A DNA stretch of 8,416 bases from Verrucomicrobiota bacterium (GTDB taxonomy: Bacteria; Verrucomicrobiota; Verrucomicrobiia; Opitutales; Opitutaceae). Under the pieces are notes generated by a model. That model saw nothing but the letters and a program-made list of their open reading frames with translations, made no database searches and was not told the DNA's origin. Both the position numbers and the translations under genes were made by a program. Location: positions 1-8,416 of the forward strand of contig JAEYYL010000075.1 of the NCBI GenBank assembly GCA_023430825.1, given 5' to 3'. Below, piece by piece: positions 1 to 6,351 of the stretch (within the stretch, counting starts at the first letter, position 1; every line of letters starts with the position of its first letter).

Positions 1-567
1 CAGGGCGCCGTGCACGAGGCCTACAATCTCGCCGCGCTGTGGAAGCTCCCGTGCGTGTTCATCATCGAGAACAACGGCTACTCCATGGGCACCAGCCAGG
101 CGCGTTCGTCCGCCGGCGATCTCGCCCGTCGCGCCGAGGGTTATCACATGGATTGGGGCCAGTGCGAAGGCCACGACGTTTACGAGGTCCGCGCCACGCT
201 CGACAAATTCCTCCGCGCCGCGCGCGAGGAATCGAAACCCGCCATCGTCGAAATCCGCACCTACCGCTACCGCGGTCACTCGGTCGCCGATCCGGACAAC
301 ACCTACCGCAGCAAAAACGAGGTCGAGGAATACCGCCGCACGAAAGACCCCATCCAGGTCTTCCAGCAGATCCTCATCGCCGAGGGTGTCTTGAACGACG
401 CGCTCATCCAGGAAATCGACGACGCCGCGAAGGCCGAAGCCGAAGCCGCCGCCGATTTCGCCGAGGCCAGTCCGTTCCCGACGCCCGAGGACATCCAGAA
501 GGATGTTTACTGGGAGTCCGACAATCCTTCCGAGCGTAAATCCGAAGGCCGCCTGTTCTTCGACTGA
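1..567 (+). CDS. pdhA: Pyruvate dehydrogenase E1 component, alpha subunit (3' part; 5' end outside window)
   Basis: This is the C-terminal 188 residues of E1 alpha, which with E1 beta forms the TPP-dependent decarboxylase that oxidises pyruvate and acetylates the lipoyl group of E2. The reading frame is open from base 1, so the gene enters from the left. The first visible residues (QGAVHEAYNLAALWKLP) are the second half of the TPP/Mg motif that starts with GDG and ends with the ENN seen at residues 23-25, followed by GYSMGT. The loop YRGHSVADPDNTYR (residues 90-103) matches the conserved phosphorylation-loop region of E1 alpha, with Ser94 at the position of mammalian site 1. The protein ends with an acidic, charged tail beyond the usual end of the family. 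pdhB follows after 48 bp in the same direction. The split alpha/beta form distinguishes it from the fused AceE type. A branched-chain 2-oxoacid E1 is the main alternative, but the loop and neighbours fit pyruvate better. Confidence 0.93.
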   Translation, partial: QGAVHEAYNLAALWKLPCVFIIENNGYSMGTSQARSSAGDLARRAEGYHMDWGQCEGHDVYEVRATLDKFLRAAREESKPAIVEIRTYRYRGHSVADPDNTYRSKNEVEEYRRTKDPIQVFQQILIAEGVLNDALIQEIDDAAKAEAEAAADFAEASPFPTPEDIQKDVYWESDNPSERKSEGRLFFD

Positions 568-577
568 GCCCCCGGCG

Positions 578-608
578 AATCTCAAATTCCAAATCTCAAA
601 TCTGAGAT
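578..608. repeat. AT-rich direct plus inverted repeat between pdhA and pdhB
   Basis: The 10-mer AATCTCAAAT occurs twice (578-587 and 592-601) at a 14-bp period. The second copy overlaps a perfect 6-bp inverted repeat, ATCTCA (593-598) and TGAGAT (603-608), with a 4-base loop. The stretch is much richer in A/T than the surrounding coding DNA and ends 7 bases before the pdhB start. It resembles small interspersed repeats of GC-rich genomes, and could also act as a weak stem near the pdhB translation start. No canonical Shine-Dalgarno sequence is present here. Confidence 0.55.
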
Positions 609-615
609 CCTCACC

Positions 616-1593
616 ATGCCCGTTTTCTCCTACCGCGAAGCCATCCGCCACGCCCTCTCCGAGGAAATCGAGCGCGACCCCAACGTCGTCGTCTTCGGCG
701 AGGAAGTCGCCCAGTTCAACGGCGCCTACAAAGTCACCGAGGGCCTCCTCGCCAAATACGGCCCCGAGCGCATCTGCGACACGCCCATCAGCGAAGCCGG
801 CTTCATCGGCATGGGCGTCGGCGCTTCGATGCTCGGCGTCCGCCCCGTGATGGAGCTGATGTTCTGGTCGTTCTACTCGGTCGCCTTCGACCAGATCCTG
901 AACAACGCCGCCAACGTCCGCTACATGTCCGGCGGTCTCATCAACTGCCCGATCGTCATCCGTGGGCCCGCCAACGGCGGCACCAACGTCGGCGCCACGC
1001 ACTCGCACACGCCCGAAAACGTCCTCGCCAATCACCCCGGCGTAAAGGTCGTCGTCCCTGCGACGCCCGCCGACGCCAAGGGCCTGCTCAAGTCCGCGAT
1101 CCGCGACAACGATCCCGTCTTCTTCCTCGAGAACACCATCCTCTACGGCGAGAAGGGCGAGGTCCCCGAAGGCGAACACCTCGTCCCGCTCGGCAAGGCC
1201 GACGTGAAGCGCGAGGGCACCGATCTCACCATCGTCACCTACGGCCGCAGCGTCCTCCACTCGCTCAAGGCCGCCGAGCTCCTCGAAAAAGAGCACGACG
1301 TCTCCGTCGAAATCGTCGACCTCCGCACGATCCGCCCGCTCGATATCGACACGGTCCTCAAGTCCGTCGCGAAAACCCACCGCGTCCTCATCGTCGAAGA
1401 GCAAAAGCCGTTCGCCAGCGTCGGTTCGCAGCTCGCCTACATGATCCAGAAGGAAGCGTTCGACGAACTCGACGCGCCGATCAACCGCCTCGCCACCGTC
1501 GACGCTCCCGCGATCTACAGTCCCCCGGTCGAGATCGAACAACTCCCGAACCCGCAGCGCGTCCTCAAGGCCGCCCTCGCCACCCTCGCCTGA
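616..1593 (+). CDS. pdhB: Pyruvate dehydrogenase E1 component, beta subunit
   Basis: The 325-residue product has the usual length for E1 beta, the partner of E1 alpha in the alpha2beta2 decarboxylase. Visible landmarks are the N-terminal YREAIRHALSEEIERD and GEEVAQFNGAYKVTEGL, and DTPISEAGFIGMGVGA with Glu60, the conserved acid that activates the TPP aminopyrimidine. Next come FDQILNNAANVRYMSGG, and RGPANGG then THSHTPE with His129 at the active-site histidine position, where many relatives have HSQ. PATPADAKGLLKSAIRDNDPV is the conserved domain junction. The C-terminal transketolase domain contains EIVDLRTIRPLD and ends near APAIYSPPVEIEQLPNP. The ATG at 616 fits the family N terminus, although no Shine-Dalgarno motif precedes it. 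It sits 48 bp after pdhA and 50 bp before pdhC, so co-transcription is likely. The TGA stop is at 1591-1593. Confidence 0.96.
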   Translation: MPVFSYREAIRHALSEEIERDPNVVVFGEEVAQFNGAYKVTEGLLAKYGPERICDTPISEAGFIGMGVGASMLGVRPVMELMFWSFYSVAFDQILNNAANVRYMSGGLINCPIVIRGPANGGTNVGATHSHTPENVLANHPGVKVVVPATPADAKGLLKSAIRDNDPVFFLENTILYGEKGEVPEGEHLVPLGKADVKREGTDLTIVTYGRSVLHSLKAAELLEKEHDVSVEIVDLRTIRPLDIDTVLKSVAKTHRVLIVEEQKPFASVGSQLAYMIQKEAFDELDAPINRLATVDAPAIYSPPVEIEQLPNPQRVLKAALATLA

Positions 1594-1643
1594 TCCTTTC
1601 CCGCTTTTCGCTCTAGCTTCGTAGCTCTCAGCCCTCTCCACCC

Positions 1644-3002
1644 ATGGCCAACATCATCGATATGCCGAAACTCAGCGACACCATGACGGTGGGCACGCTG
1701 GTCAAATGGCTGAAGAAGGAAGGCGACGACGTGAAGTCCGGCGACATGCTCGCCGAGGTCGAGACCGACAAGGCCACGATGGAGCTGGAGAGTTTCTTCG
1801 ACGGCAAACTGCTTAAAATTTTCGCCGCCGACGGTTCCCAGGTCGCCATCGGTGACCCGCTCTGCGCCATCGGCAAGGAAGGCGAAAAAGTCGACGCTCC
1901 CGCGCCGAAGGCCGCCGCGCCCGCGCCGGTGAAAGCACCCGCCGACGACACGAAGCAAGCCGGCGAAGGTGCTTCCACCACCTCGAAAAACGAGACCGAA
2001 GCCCGCCCCGCCGCCGAGCCCAAAGTAGGACAGGTCTCCGACCTGCCCTCCTCCAAGTCCGCACCTGCTCAGTCCGCGCCCGCGCCGAAACGCGAAGGCG
2101 GCCGCATCAAGATTTCCCCGCTCGCCCGCAAGCTCGCCGAGGAAAAAGGCATCGATCCCGCCGACCTCACCGGCTCCGGCCCCGGCGGCCGCATCGTGCG
2201 CGCCGACGTTCTCGCCGCGGAGAAAAATCCGCCCGCGAAAAAATCGTCCGGCGGCGGCGCGTTCACCGGCGGCACGCCCGCGCGCACCGGCCCCGTGCAG
2301 GAAGAACGCACCGTCCCCGTCTCCAACATGCGCGGCGCCATCGCCCGCCGCCTCGTCGAGTCGAAGACGCAATACCCGCATTTCTACGTCGAGGTCGAAA
2401 TCGACGCCGCCCCGCTCCTCGCCTTGCGCGAACAGCTCAACGGCGGGCTCGAGAAGGAAGGCGTCAAACTCTCCGTCAACGACTTCATCCTGAAAGCCAG
2501 CGCCGAAGCGCTGCGCCGCGTCCCACAGGTCAACGCGTCCTGGGAAACCGCCGCCTCCGGCCAGGGCCAGATCCGCTATCACGGCGCCGCCCACGTCGCG
2601 TTTGCCGTCGCCATGGAAGACGGCCTCATCACACCCGTCGTCCGCGATGCGCACCAGAAGAGCGTTTTCCAGATCAGCACCGAGGCGAAGTCGCTCGGCA
2701 AGCTCGCCAAGGACAAGAAGCTCAAACCCGACCAGTTCACCGGCGGCACCTTCTGCGTGTCGAACATGGGCATGATGGGCGTCGCCCGTTTCAGCGCGAT
2801 CATCAACCCGCCCAACGCCGCGATCCTCGCCGTCGGCACGACCGTCAAAAAGCCCGTCGTGAAGAACGACCAGATCGTGATCGGCCAGACGATGGTGCTC
2901 ACGCTGTCGTGCGATCACCGCGTGGTGGACGGCGCCGTCGGCGCGCAATACCTCGCCGCGTTGCGCCAGATCCTCGAAGCCCCCGCGCTGCTCCTGGTTT
3001 AG
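1644..3002 (+). CDS. pdhC: Pyruvate dehydrogenase E2 component (dihydrolipoyl acetyltransferase)
   Basis: The 452-residue E2 core enzyme moves the acetyl group from lipoyl-lysine to CoA and scaffolds E1 and E3. Domains in order: one lipoyl domain (about residues 1-78) with ETDKATME, Lys43 being the lipoylated residue; an Ala/Pro/Lys-rich flexible linker (about 82-152); a peripheral subunit-binding domain (about 154-192, ISPLARKLAEEKGID then GSGPGGRIVRADV); a second Gly/Pro linker (about 193-220); and the acetyltransferase domain (about 221-452). The catalytic motif is DHRVVDG, with His425 and Asp429. The first linker contains the in-frame segment VGQVSDLP (residues 128-135), encoded by a hairpin-forming repeat and unlike the rest of the linker. 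The start at 1644 gives a standard lipoyl-domain N terminus, with no Shine-Dalgarno sequence upstream. No lpd (E3) gene follows, so E3 must be encoded elsewhere. Confidence 0.96.
   Translation: MANIIDMPKLSDTMTVGTLVKWLKKEGDDVKSGDMLAEVETDKATMELESFFDGKLLKIFAADGSQVAIGDPLCAIGKEGEKVDAPAPKAAAPAPVKAPADDTKQAGEGASTTSKNETEARPAAEPKVGQVSDLPSSKSAPAQSAPAPKREGGRIKISPLARKLAEEKGIDPADLTGSGPGGRIVRADVLAAEKNPPAKKSSGGGAFTGGTPARTGPVQEERTVPVSNMRGAIARRLVESKTQYPHFYVEVEIDAAPLLALREQLNGGLEKEGVKLSVNDFILKASAEALRRVPQVNASWETAASGQGQIRYHGAAHVAFAVAMEDGLITPVVRDAHQKSVFQISTEAKSLGKLAKDKKLKPDQFTGGTFCVSNMGMMGVARFSAIINPPNAAILAVGTTVKKPVVKNDQIVIGQTMVLTLSCDHRVVDGAVGAQYLAALRQILEAPALLLV
2025..2050. repeat. Palindromic repeat embedded in frame in the pdhC linker
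   Basis: AGGACAGGTC (2027-2036) and GACCTGCCCT (2040-2049) form a 10-bp stem with one A-C mismatch (2030/2046) around the 3-base loop TCC. It is read in frame as VGQVSDLPSS, residues 128-137 of E2, inside an otherwise Ala/Pro/Lys/Glu linker. Its core, GGTCTCCGACCT, recurs exactly at 3314-3325 in the spacer after the operon. From memory, hairpins and peptides of this kind recur in verrucomicrobial and planctomycete genomes, but I could not check that here. Confidence 0.6.
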
Positions 3003-3074
3003 CCAGCGACGCTTCACCCCGCCCGTCGGGTTGATCTGGCTTGGTCCGCATAAATCACGCTCTCTCGTGAACTC

Positions 3075-3089
3075 GCCACACGCTGTGGC
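3075..3089. terminator. Short perfect hairpin downstream of pdhC, possible terminator
   Basis: GCCACA (3075-3080) and TGTGGC (3084-3089) form a perfect 6-bp stem with the 3-base loop CGC, starting 73 bp after the pdhC stop. No T-run follows on either strand, so it is not a classic intrinsic terminator. It may be a transcript-end-stabilising stem or another small palindromic repeat. Confidence 0.3.
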
Positions 3090-3104
3090 CTGCTCGCAAA
3101 CCAA

Positions 3105-3240
3105 CCTGTCATTGCGCGAAGCGACGAAGCAATCCGTCTAGCCCGTTCGGCAAGCTCAGGGTCCCGAGCCTGTCGAGGGACTGATCGCCACGCCCTCGCT
3201 CCCGCCACAGGCGGGCAAGCCTCGGTCTCGCGATGACAGG
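3105..3240. repeat. 136-bp composite interspersed repeat with terminal inverted repeats
   Basis: The ends are inverted copies. CCTGTCAT (3105-3112) is perfectly complementary to ATGACAGG (3233-3240), and the match extends to 13 of 15 positions. Inside are further hairpins: an imperfect one around CAAGCTCAGG and CCGAGCCTGTCG (about 3150-3174), CGAGGG (3174-3179) with CCCTCG (3193-3198), and a perfect CCCGCC-ACA-GGCGGG (3201-3215). The left end (TGTCATTGCG, then GAAGCGACGAAGCAATCC) and the middle (GTTCGGCAAGCTCAGGGTCC) resemble palindromic intergenic repeats I recall from many bacterial genomes. It encodes no transposase, so if mobile it would need one in trans. It may be one nested element or several inserted into each other. 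Confidence 0.65.
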
Positions 3241-3270
3241 GCAGACGGTGACGAATGCGGGTTAGTCACC

Positions 3271-3294
3271 TGGAGCCGCGGCGCCCGCGCCGCG
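3271..3294. repeat. GC-rich palindromic repeat (GCCGCGGCG family), copy 1
   Basis: CGCGGCGC (3277-3284) and GCGCCGCG (3287-3294) are perfect inverted copies around CC, forming a strong GC stem. The first 15 bases (3271-3285, TGGAGCCGCGGCGCC) are identical to 8378-8392 at the right end of the window, where the palindrome is longer. Confidence 0.55.
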
Positions 3295-3323
3295 CCGCCA
3301 CGCGCGGATATCCGGTCTCCGAC

Positions 3324-3349
3324 CTTTGCGTCCCTTCGCGCTCTTTGCG
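3324..3349. repeat. Triplicated CTTTGCG-type motif
   Basis: CTTTGCG (3324-3330), CTTCGCG (3334-3340) and CTTTGCG (3343-3349) occur at 9-10 base steps. The surrounding text resembles a short interspersed repeat I recall from intergenic regions of several GC-rich phyla. It directly abuts the GGTCTCCGACCT 12-mer (3314-3325) shared with the pdhC repeat. No coding or regulatory role is visible. Confidence 0.4.
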
Positions 3350-3433
3350 GTAACTGGATCGGTCTGCACCCGCCTTTCGTCCGCGCACGAGCCGAACACC
3401 GTTTCACCCGACAATCGCATACACTCCGCCTCC

Positions 3434-3469
3434 GTCCCTCCGTCTTCCGTCCTCTGTCCTCTGTCCTCC
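3434..3469. repeat. Degenerate 7-bp tandem array, pyrimidine-rich
   Basis: Two exact copies of GTCCTCT (3449-3455 and 3456-3462) are followed by GTCCTCC (3463-3469) and preceded by the degenerate units GTCTTCC (3442-3448) and GTCCCTCC (3434-3441). The array is almost purely pyrimidine on the plus strand and ends 7 bp short of the pseudokinase stop codon, so it lies in the 3' untranslated part of that transcript as a purine-rich tract. The unit count may vary by replication slippage. Confidence 0.6.
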
Positions 3470-3476
3470 GCCTCTC

Positions 3477-6185
3477 CTAATCCGGAATGAAAATCGCCTT
3501 CCGCCCCGCGACCTCGACCCAGGCCCGCGGCATCGGCGGATAATCCAGCAAATAAACGCGCAGGTTCGGCAGCTGCCGCTCGCGCCCGTTGTAAAGCATC
3601 ACGCCGAATTTCTTCTCCGTCGGCACCCGAAAGACAATCAGCGTATCGATCGTCGCCGGCTTGTAGGGTTCGACAAACTTCCGTCCTCGCTCCGCCAGAT
3701 AGCTCACCTGCGCCGAGGTCGCCTCGACCGAATCCGCCACGAGCAGCACTTCCGCCTGATCGCCGGCCTTATAGGGCCACGTCACCTTCACCGGTCCGCC
3801 CGCCGCCTCCTGCGCGGAGGCCGACGCCGCCGCGGCCGACGCGGCCGCTTTCGCCGCCTGCTCCTCCGGCGTCTGCGGCGGGTTCCATGCCGTCATGAAA
3901 TTCTGGATACTCGGCCGCTCCGTCCTGACGCGCCACGCGCCCAGCCCGGCCACGGCCGTCAACAGCATCCATCCGGCGAGCGAGACGACCCACACGCCCG
4001 CAAAACGCGGCGGCGGCGCGATCGGCGTCGGAGGAGGCTCCAACGCCGTCAATCGGGCCAGTTCCTCGTTCGCCGCCTGCCACCCGCGCACGAGATCCGC
4101 GCGCACCCAGCCGACACGCAGGGCGAGCACCTCCGCCTGACAGCGCGCCGCGCCATCCGTGAGCCGCCACGGCGTGGAACCAGGAAAACGCCGCAGCAAA
4201 AATCCGCGCAGCCAGCGGCTGGCCGCGACGCGCACCGCGACGGCCATAGCAACGACGCCCGCCGCCACCCCGATCCAGCGCGGGCCCGGCCAGAGAAACG
4301 CCAGCATCGCCGCACAGGCGAGCCAGGCGGGCACCGCCGACCGCCACCGCGCAAACCACCACGGGCCCCGCGCCAGCGCGCGACCCAACGCCATCCAGGT
4401 GAGCGCCGACACCTGCTCCTCCCCCGCGGCACGCAACCGCGCCGCTTCGCGCTCCGCCCATTGCACCTGGGTCAAAAAACCGTGCTTCTCCGCTTCGTCC
4501 GCGAGCCAGAGCAACGCCACCAGCTCCGCCCGCCCCGGATGCGGCAGCTTGAAAAGCTTTTCCACCGCCGGATGCGTGGAACAGGGGCAGCGCTCACGCA
4601 GCGCTTTCGCCGCCGCCTGCAATTCCGCGGCCGGCCGCACCGCATGCTGCAGCAGCCGGGTGCGCCCCGCGGCGTCGCTCTCCCGGAGCCAGCGCTGCGC
4701 CCTCAACATCGTCTCCGCCGCGGCGGCCGTCTGGCCCAGCTCGGTCAGCCCCCGCGCCGCCGCCGGATCGTTGCGCTCGATCGACAGCACGACCGGCCTC
4801 GCTGCAAACGCCTGCAGCAGCGCGAAGCGATCCGGGTCGCCCGCCTCGCTGCCGAAAATTCTCCGCAGACCGTCGGCGTCGAAACCTTCGCCCCGCCACA
4901 CCAACCGCGTGCCGACGAGTTCCAGCAGCGCCACCGCCGCGATCACTTCACGCACGATCTCCGGCGTAAATGCCTTCAGCGCGAATACCGTCGCCAGCTT
5001 GCGCAACTCCTCCTGGCGCTCGAACAGCGCCCGGTGCGCCGTCGAATCCGCGAGGAAATGCGCCAGCGTGCCCGGCTGCTGCACCTCCGACACCTGCTCG
5101 ACCGCCTCCCGCCAGTTCGCCGCGCTGCGCATCCGCTCCGCCGCCTCCGCCACCGTGAACGCATGGTCGTGCCAGCGAAACAACCGCTCGTTGCGCGACA
5201 GCCGGTAATACTCCCGCACGGATTCGCCCCGCAGCCACGCCGCCACGCTCTCGCCGTTCCATCGCGCGTCACGCGAGCTCGCCAGCAGTCCGCGCAGCAG
5301 CTGCTCCACGCGCAGGTCCATCGGCGGCATCGCCTCCACCGCGCCGGCGCGGATCGCTCCCGCCTCGCGCTCGAGGAGCAGCAGTTCCGCGTGCGACACG
5401 AGTTCCGGCCCGATTCGCGACACGTCGCGTCGCAGCACCAGTCCCAGCACGTGCTGGCCAAGGATCAACTCCTGCACCACGCGGCCGAGCGACCACCAGT
5501 CCCACGCACAGAGATGCGCGCCGGGTGAATGTTGAAACAGCCCCGCCGCTTCCGGCGGCGCGTAAAAAGGATCGACCGTCAGACGCACCAGCTCCGCCTG
5601 CGCAAACAGTGTCGTCGCGTGAAATCCGCCAAGCCGGAACTGCGGCACGCCGTTTTCTTCCTGCACAAAAATGTGCTGCGGGCGCACTGCCGCGTGCACC
5701 AATCCGCGTTCGTGCAAAGCCCCGAGCGCCGCCGCCATCGCCTGCACGAACCGCTCCAGCGTCGCCGCGTCGATCGCGCCCCGCTGCCGCCAGTCCGCCA
5801 GCGTTTCGCCGGCAGGCACCGGTTGCACTTCGATGCGCGTCGGGCCGGCCTCGTGGGCGGCGGCGACCCGCACGAGTTGCGGATGATCGAGCGTGGCAAG
5901 CGCCTCCCAGGCTTTCCCCCGCGCGGTGTCGCGCAACGCATTCAGCGCCCGCAGCAGCACGCGTTCGCCGCCGGCCACGCGCTCCCCCGCCCAACTACGC
6001 GCTCCCGCCACCTCGTCGAGATCCTCCTGGATGCGATAAAGCCCGCGCCACACCTGCCCCACCACCGGCAACGCGACGTCCTCCGCCGGTCGCGACGCCG
6101 CGACACCGGACGGTGCATCCGGCGAAACGGCGGGCTCGGGCGGATGCGCCTCGGCATCCGCAAAATTGGCTGGGGCTCGTGACAT
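3477..6185 (-). CDS. Protein-kinase-like (pseudokinase) membrane protein with novel C-terminal domain
   Basis: The 902-residue product begins with a disordered Pro/Ala segment (1-40). A Ser/Thr protein-kinase-like fold follows (about 48-320): HPQLVRV after the alpha-C region, LHERGLVH (157-164), a YAPPEA activation-segment end (208-213) and DWWSLGRVVQEL (229-240). The catalytic residues are lost. The beta-3 lysine is replaced (VLLRAL, Arg79), HRD reads HAA (164-166), the metal-binding Asn of the catalytic loop is His171, and DFG reads GFH (187-189). There is no glycine-rich loop. A long helical region (about 340-605) leads to membrane segments near 618-634, 637-655 and 729-750, then an Ala-rich linker (777-797) and an unrecognised domain (798-902). 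Positive charges flanking the first two segments suggest the kinase-like part is cytoplasmic and the C terminus periplasmic. The start has a Shine-Dalgarno AAGGAG. A signalling or scaffolding role is inference. tatC lies 166 bp upstream. Confidence 0.85.
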   Translation of the reverse strand: MSRAPANFADAEAHPPEPAVSPDAPSGVAASRPAEDVALPVVGQVWRGLYRIQEDLDEVAGARSWAGERVAGGERVLLRALNALRDTARGKAWEALATLDHPQLVRVAAAHEAGPTRIEVQPVPAGETLADWRQRGAIDAATLERFVQAMAAALGALHERGLVHAAVRPQHIFVQEENGVPQFRLGGFHATTLFAQAELVRLTVDPFYAPPEAAGLFQHSPGAHLCAWDWWSLGRVVQELILGQHVLGLVLRRDVSRIGPELVSHAELLLLEREAGAIRAGAVEAMPPMDLRVEQLLRGLLASSRDARWNGESVAAWLRGESVREYYRLSRNERLFRWHDHAFTVAEAAERMRSAANWREAVEQVSEVQQPGTLAHFLADSTAHRALFERQEELRKLATVFALKAFTPEIVREVIAAVALLELVGTRLVWRGEGFDADGLRRIFGSEAGDPDRFALLQAFAARPVVLSIERNDPAAARGLTELGQTAAAAETMLRAQRWLRESDAAGRTRLLQHAVRPAAELQAAAKALRERCPCSTHPAVEKLFKLPHPGRAELVALLWLADEAEKHGFLTQVQWAEREAARLRAAGEEQVSALTWMALGRALARGPWWFARWRSAVPAWLACAAMLAFLWPGPRWIGVAAGVVAMAVAVRVAASRWLRGFLLRRFPGSTPWRLTDGAARCQAEVLALRVGWVRADLVRGWQAANEELARLTALEPPPTPIAPPPRFAGVWVVSLAGWMLLTAVAGLGAWRVRTERPSIQNFMTAWNPPQTPEEQAAKAAASAAAASASAQEAAGGPVKVTWPYKAGDQAEVLLVADSVEATSAQVSYLAERGRKFVEPYKPATIDTLIVFRVPTEKKFGVMLYNGRERQLPNLRVYLLDYPPMPRAWVEVAGRKAIFIPD

Positions 6186-6188
6186 GAG

Positions 6189-6194
6189 CTCCTT
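6189..6194 (-). promoter_or_regulatory. Shine-Dalgarno of the pseudokinase gene
   Basis: On the minus strand AAGGAG stands 3 bases before the ATG at 6183-6185. The spacing is short, but the match supports this start. About 20 bp further upstream, a 5-bp stem with loop TTGA (GCGGC 6216-6220, GCCGC 6225-6229) lies in the leader. Confidence 0.6.
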
Positions 6195-6332
6195 CGTTTA
6201 GCGGCACAAACCGCAGCGGCTTGAGCCGCCGCCGAATCGTTCCGTCCGAATCCGGCCGACGCCTCGCCATCCCGGACCGATTCTCCGCCGGCGCAGGAAA
6301 GGCCGAGCGCGGTCAGCCGGCACGGAAGATGC

Positions 6333-6344
6333 CGCGGCGCCGCG
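6333..6344. repeat. 12-bp perfect GC palindrome after tatC
   Basis: CGCGGCGCCGCG is its own reverse complement and lies 7 bp beyond the tatC stop codon. The 11-mer GCCGCGGCGCC (6331-6341) is also part of the longer repeats at 3271 and 8378. It may be a degenerate member of that family or a stem marking the tatC transcript end. No U-tract follows it on the minus strand. Confidence 0.4.
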
Positions 6345-6351
6345 CCTCTTC

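Larger units (their letters stand above)
3003..3476. other. Gene-free repeat-mosaic spacer between convergent genes
   Basis: This 474-bp stretch separates pdhC (plus strand, ends 3002) from the pseudokinase gene (minus strand, ends 3477). I see no coding sequence with recognisable protein features and no tRNA or rRNA. It holds a small hairpin (3075-3089), a 136-bp composite element with terminal inverted repeats (3105-3240), a GC palindrome (3271-3294), a TTTGCG-type triplication (3324-3349) and a pyrimidine-rich heptamer array (3434-3469), each listed separately. A convergent spacer with no promoter to damage is a plausible place for such elements to accumulate. Confidence 0.75.

Noticed and set aside
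1..3002. Branched-chain 2-oxoacid dehydrogenase operon instead of pyruvate dehydrogenase
   Set aside because: The E1 alpha phosphorylation-loop region and the E1 beta and E2 N-terminal motifs fit pyruvate dehydrogenase better, though substrate cannot be proven from sequence alone.
1515..3104. Long open frame (529 codons) on the minus strand opposite pdhC
   Set aside because: It lies antisense to a clear E2 gene with all expected domains. Its protein is Gly/Arg/Ala-rich without recognisable motifs, as expected from the complement of GC-rich coding DNA.
3003..3104. Intrinsic terminator of the pdh operon
   Set aside because: Hairpins exist, but no T-run follows any of them, so only a low-confidence possible terminator is listed at 3075-3089.
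3105..3240. CRISPR array or structured RNA gene
   Set aside because: There are no regularly spaced identical direct repeats with unique spacers. The pattern is inverted repeats with nested stems, which fits palindromic mobile repeats better.
3014..3407. Two short minus-strand open frames (64 and 83 codons) in the middle spacer
   Set aside because: They run through the interspersed-repeat units and show only translated repeat sequence, with no ribosome-binding site or protein features.
4159..5528. Plus-strand open frames of about 350 codons opposite the pseudokinase gene
   Set aside because: Their products are Arg/Ala/Ser-rich with no domain or Shine-Dalgarno support, while the minus-strand frame shows kinase-fold motifs and membrane segments.
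6186..6351. Promoter for the pseudokinase gene
   Set aside because: No convincing -35/-10 pair or extracytoplasmic-sigma motif is visible in the 166-bp gap, so read-through from tatC cannot be excluded.
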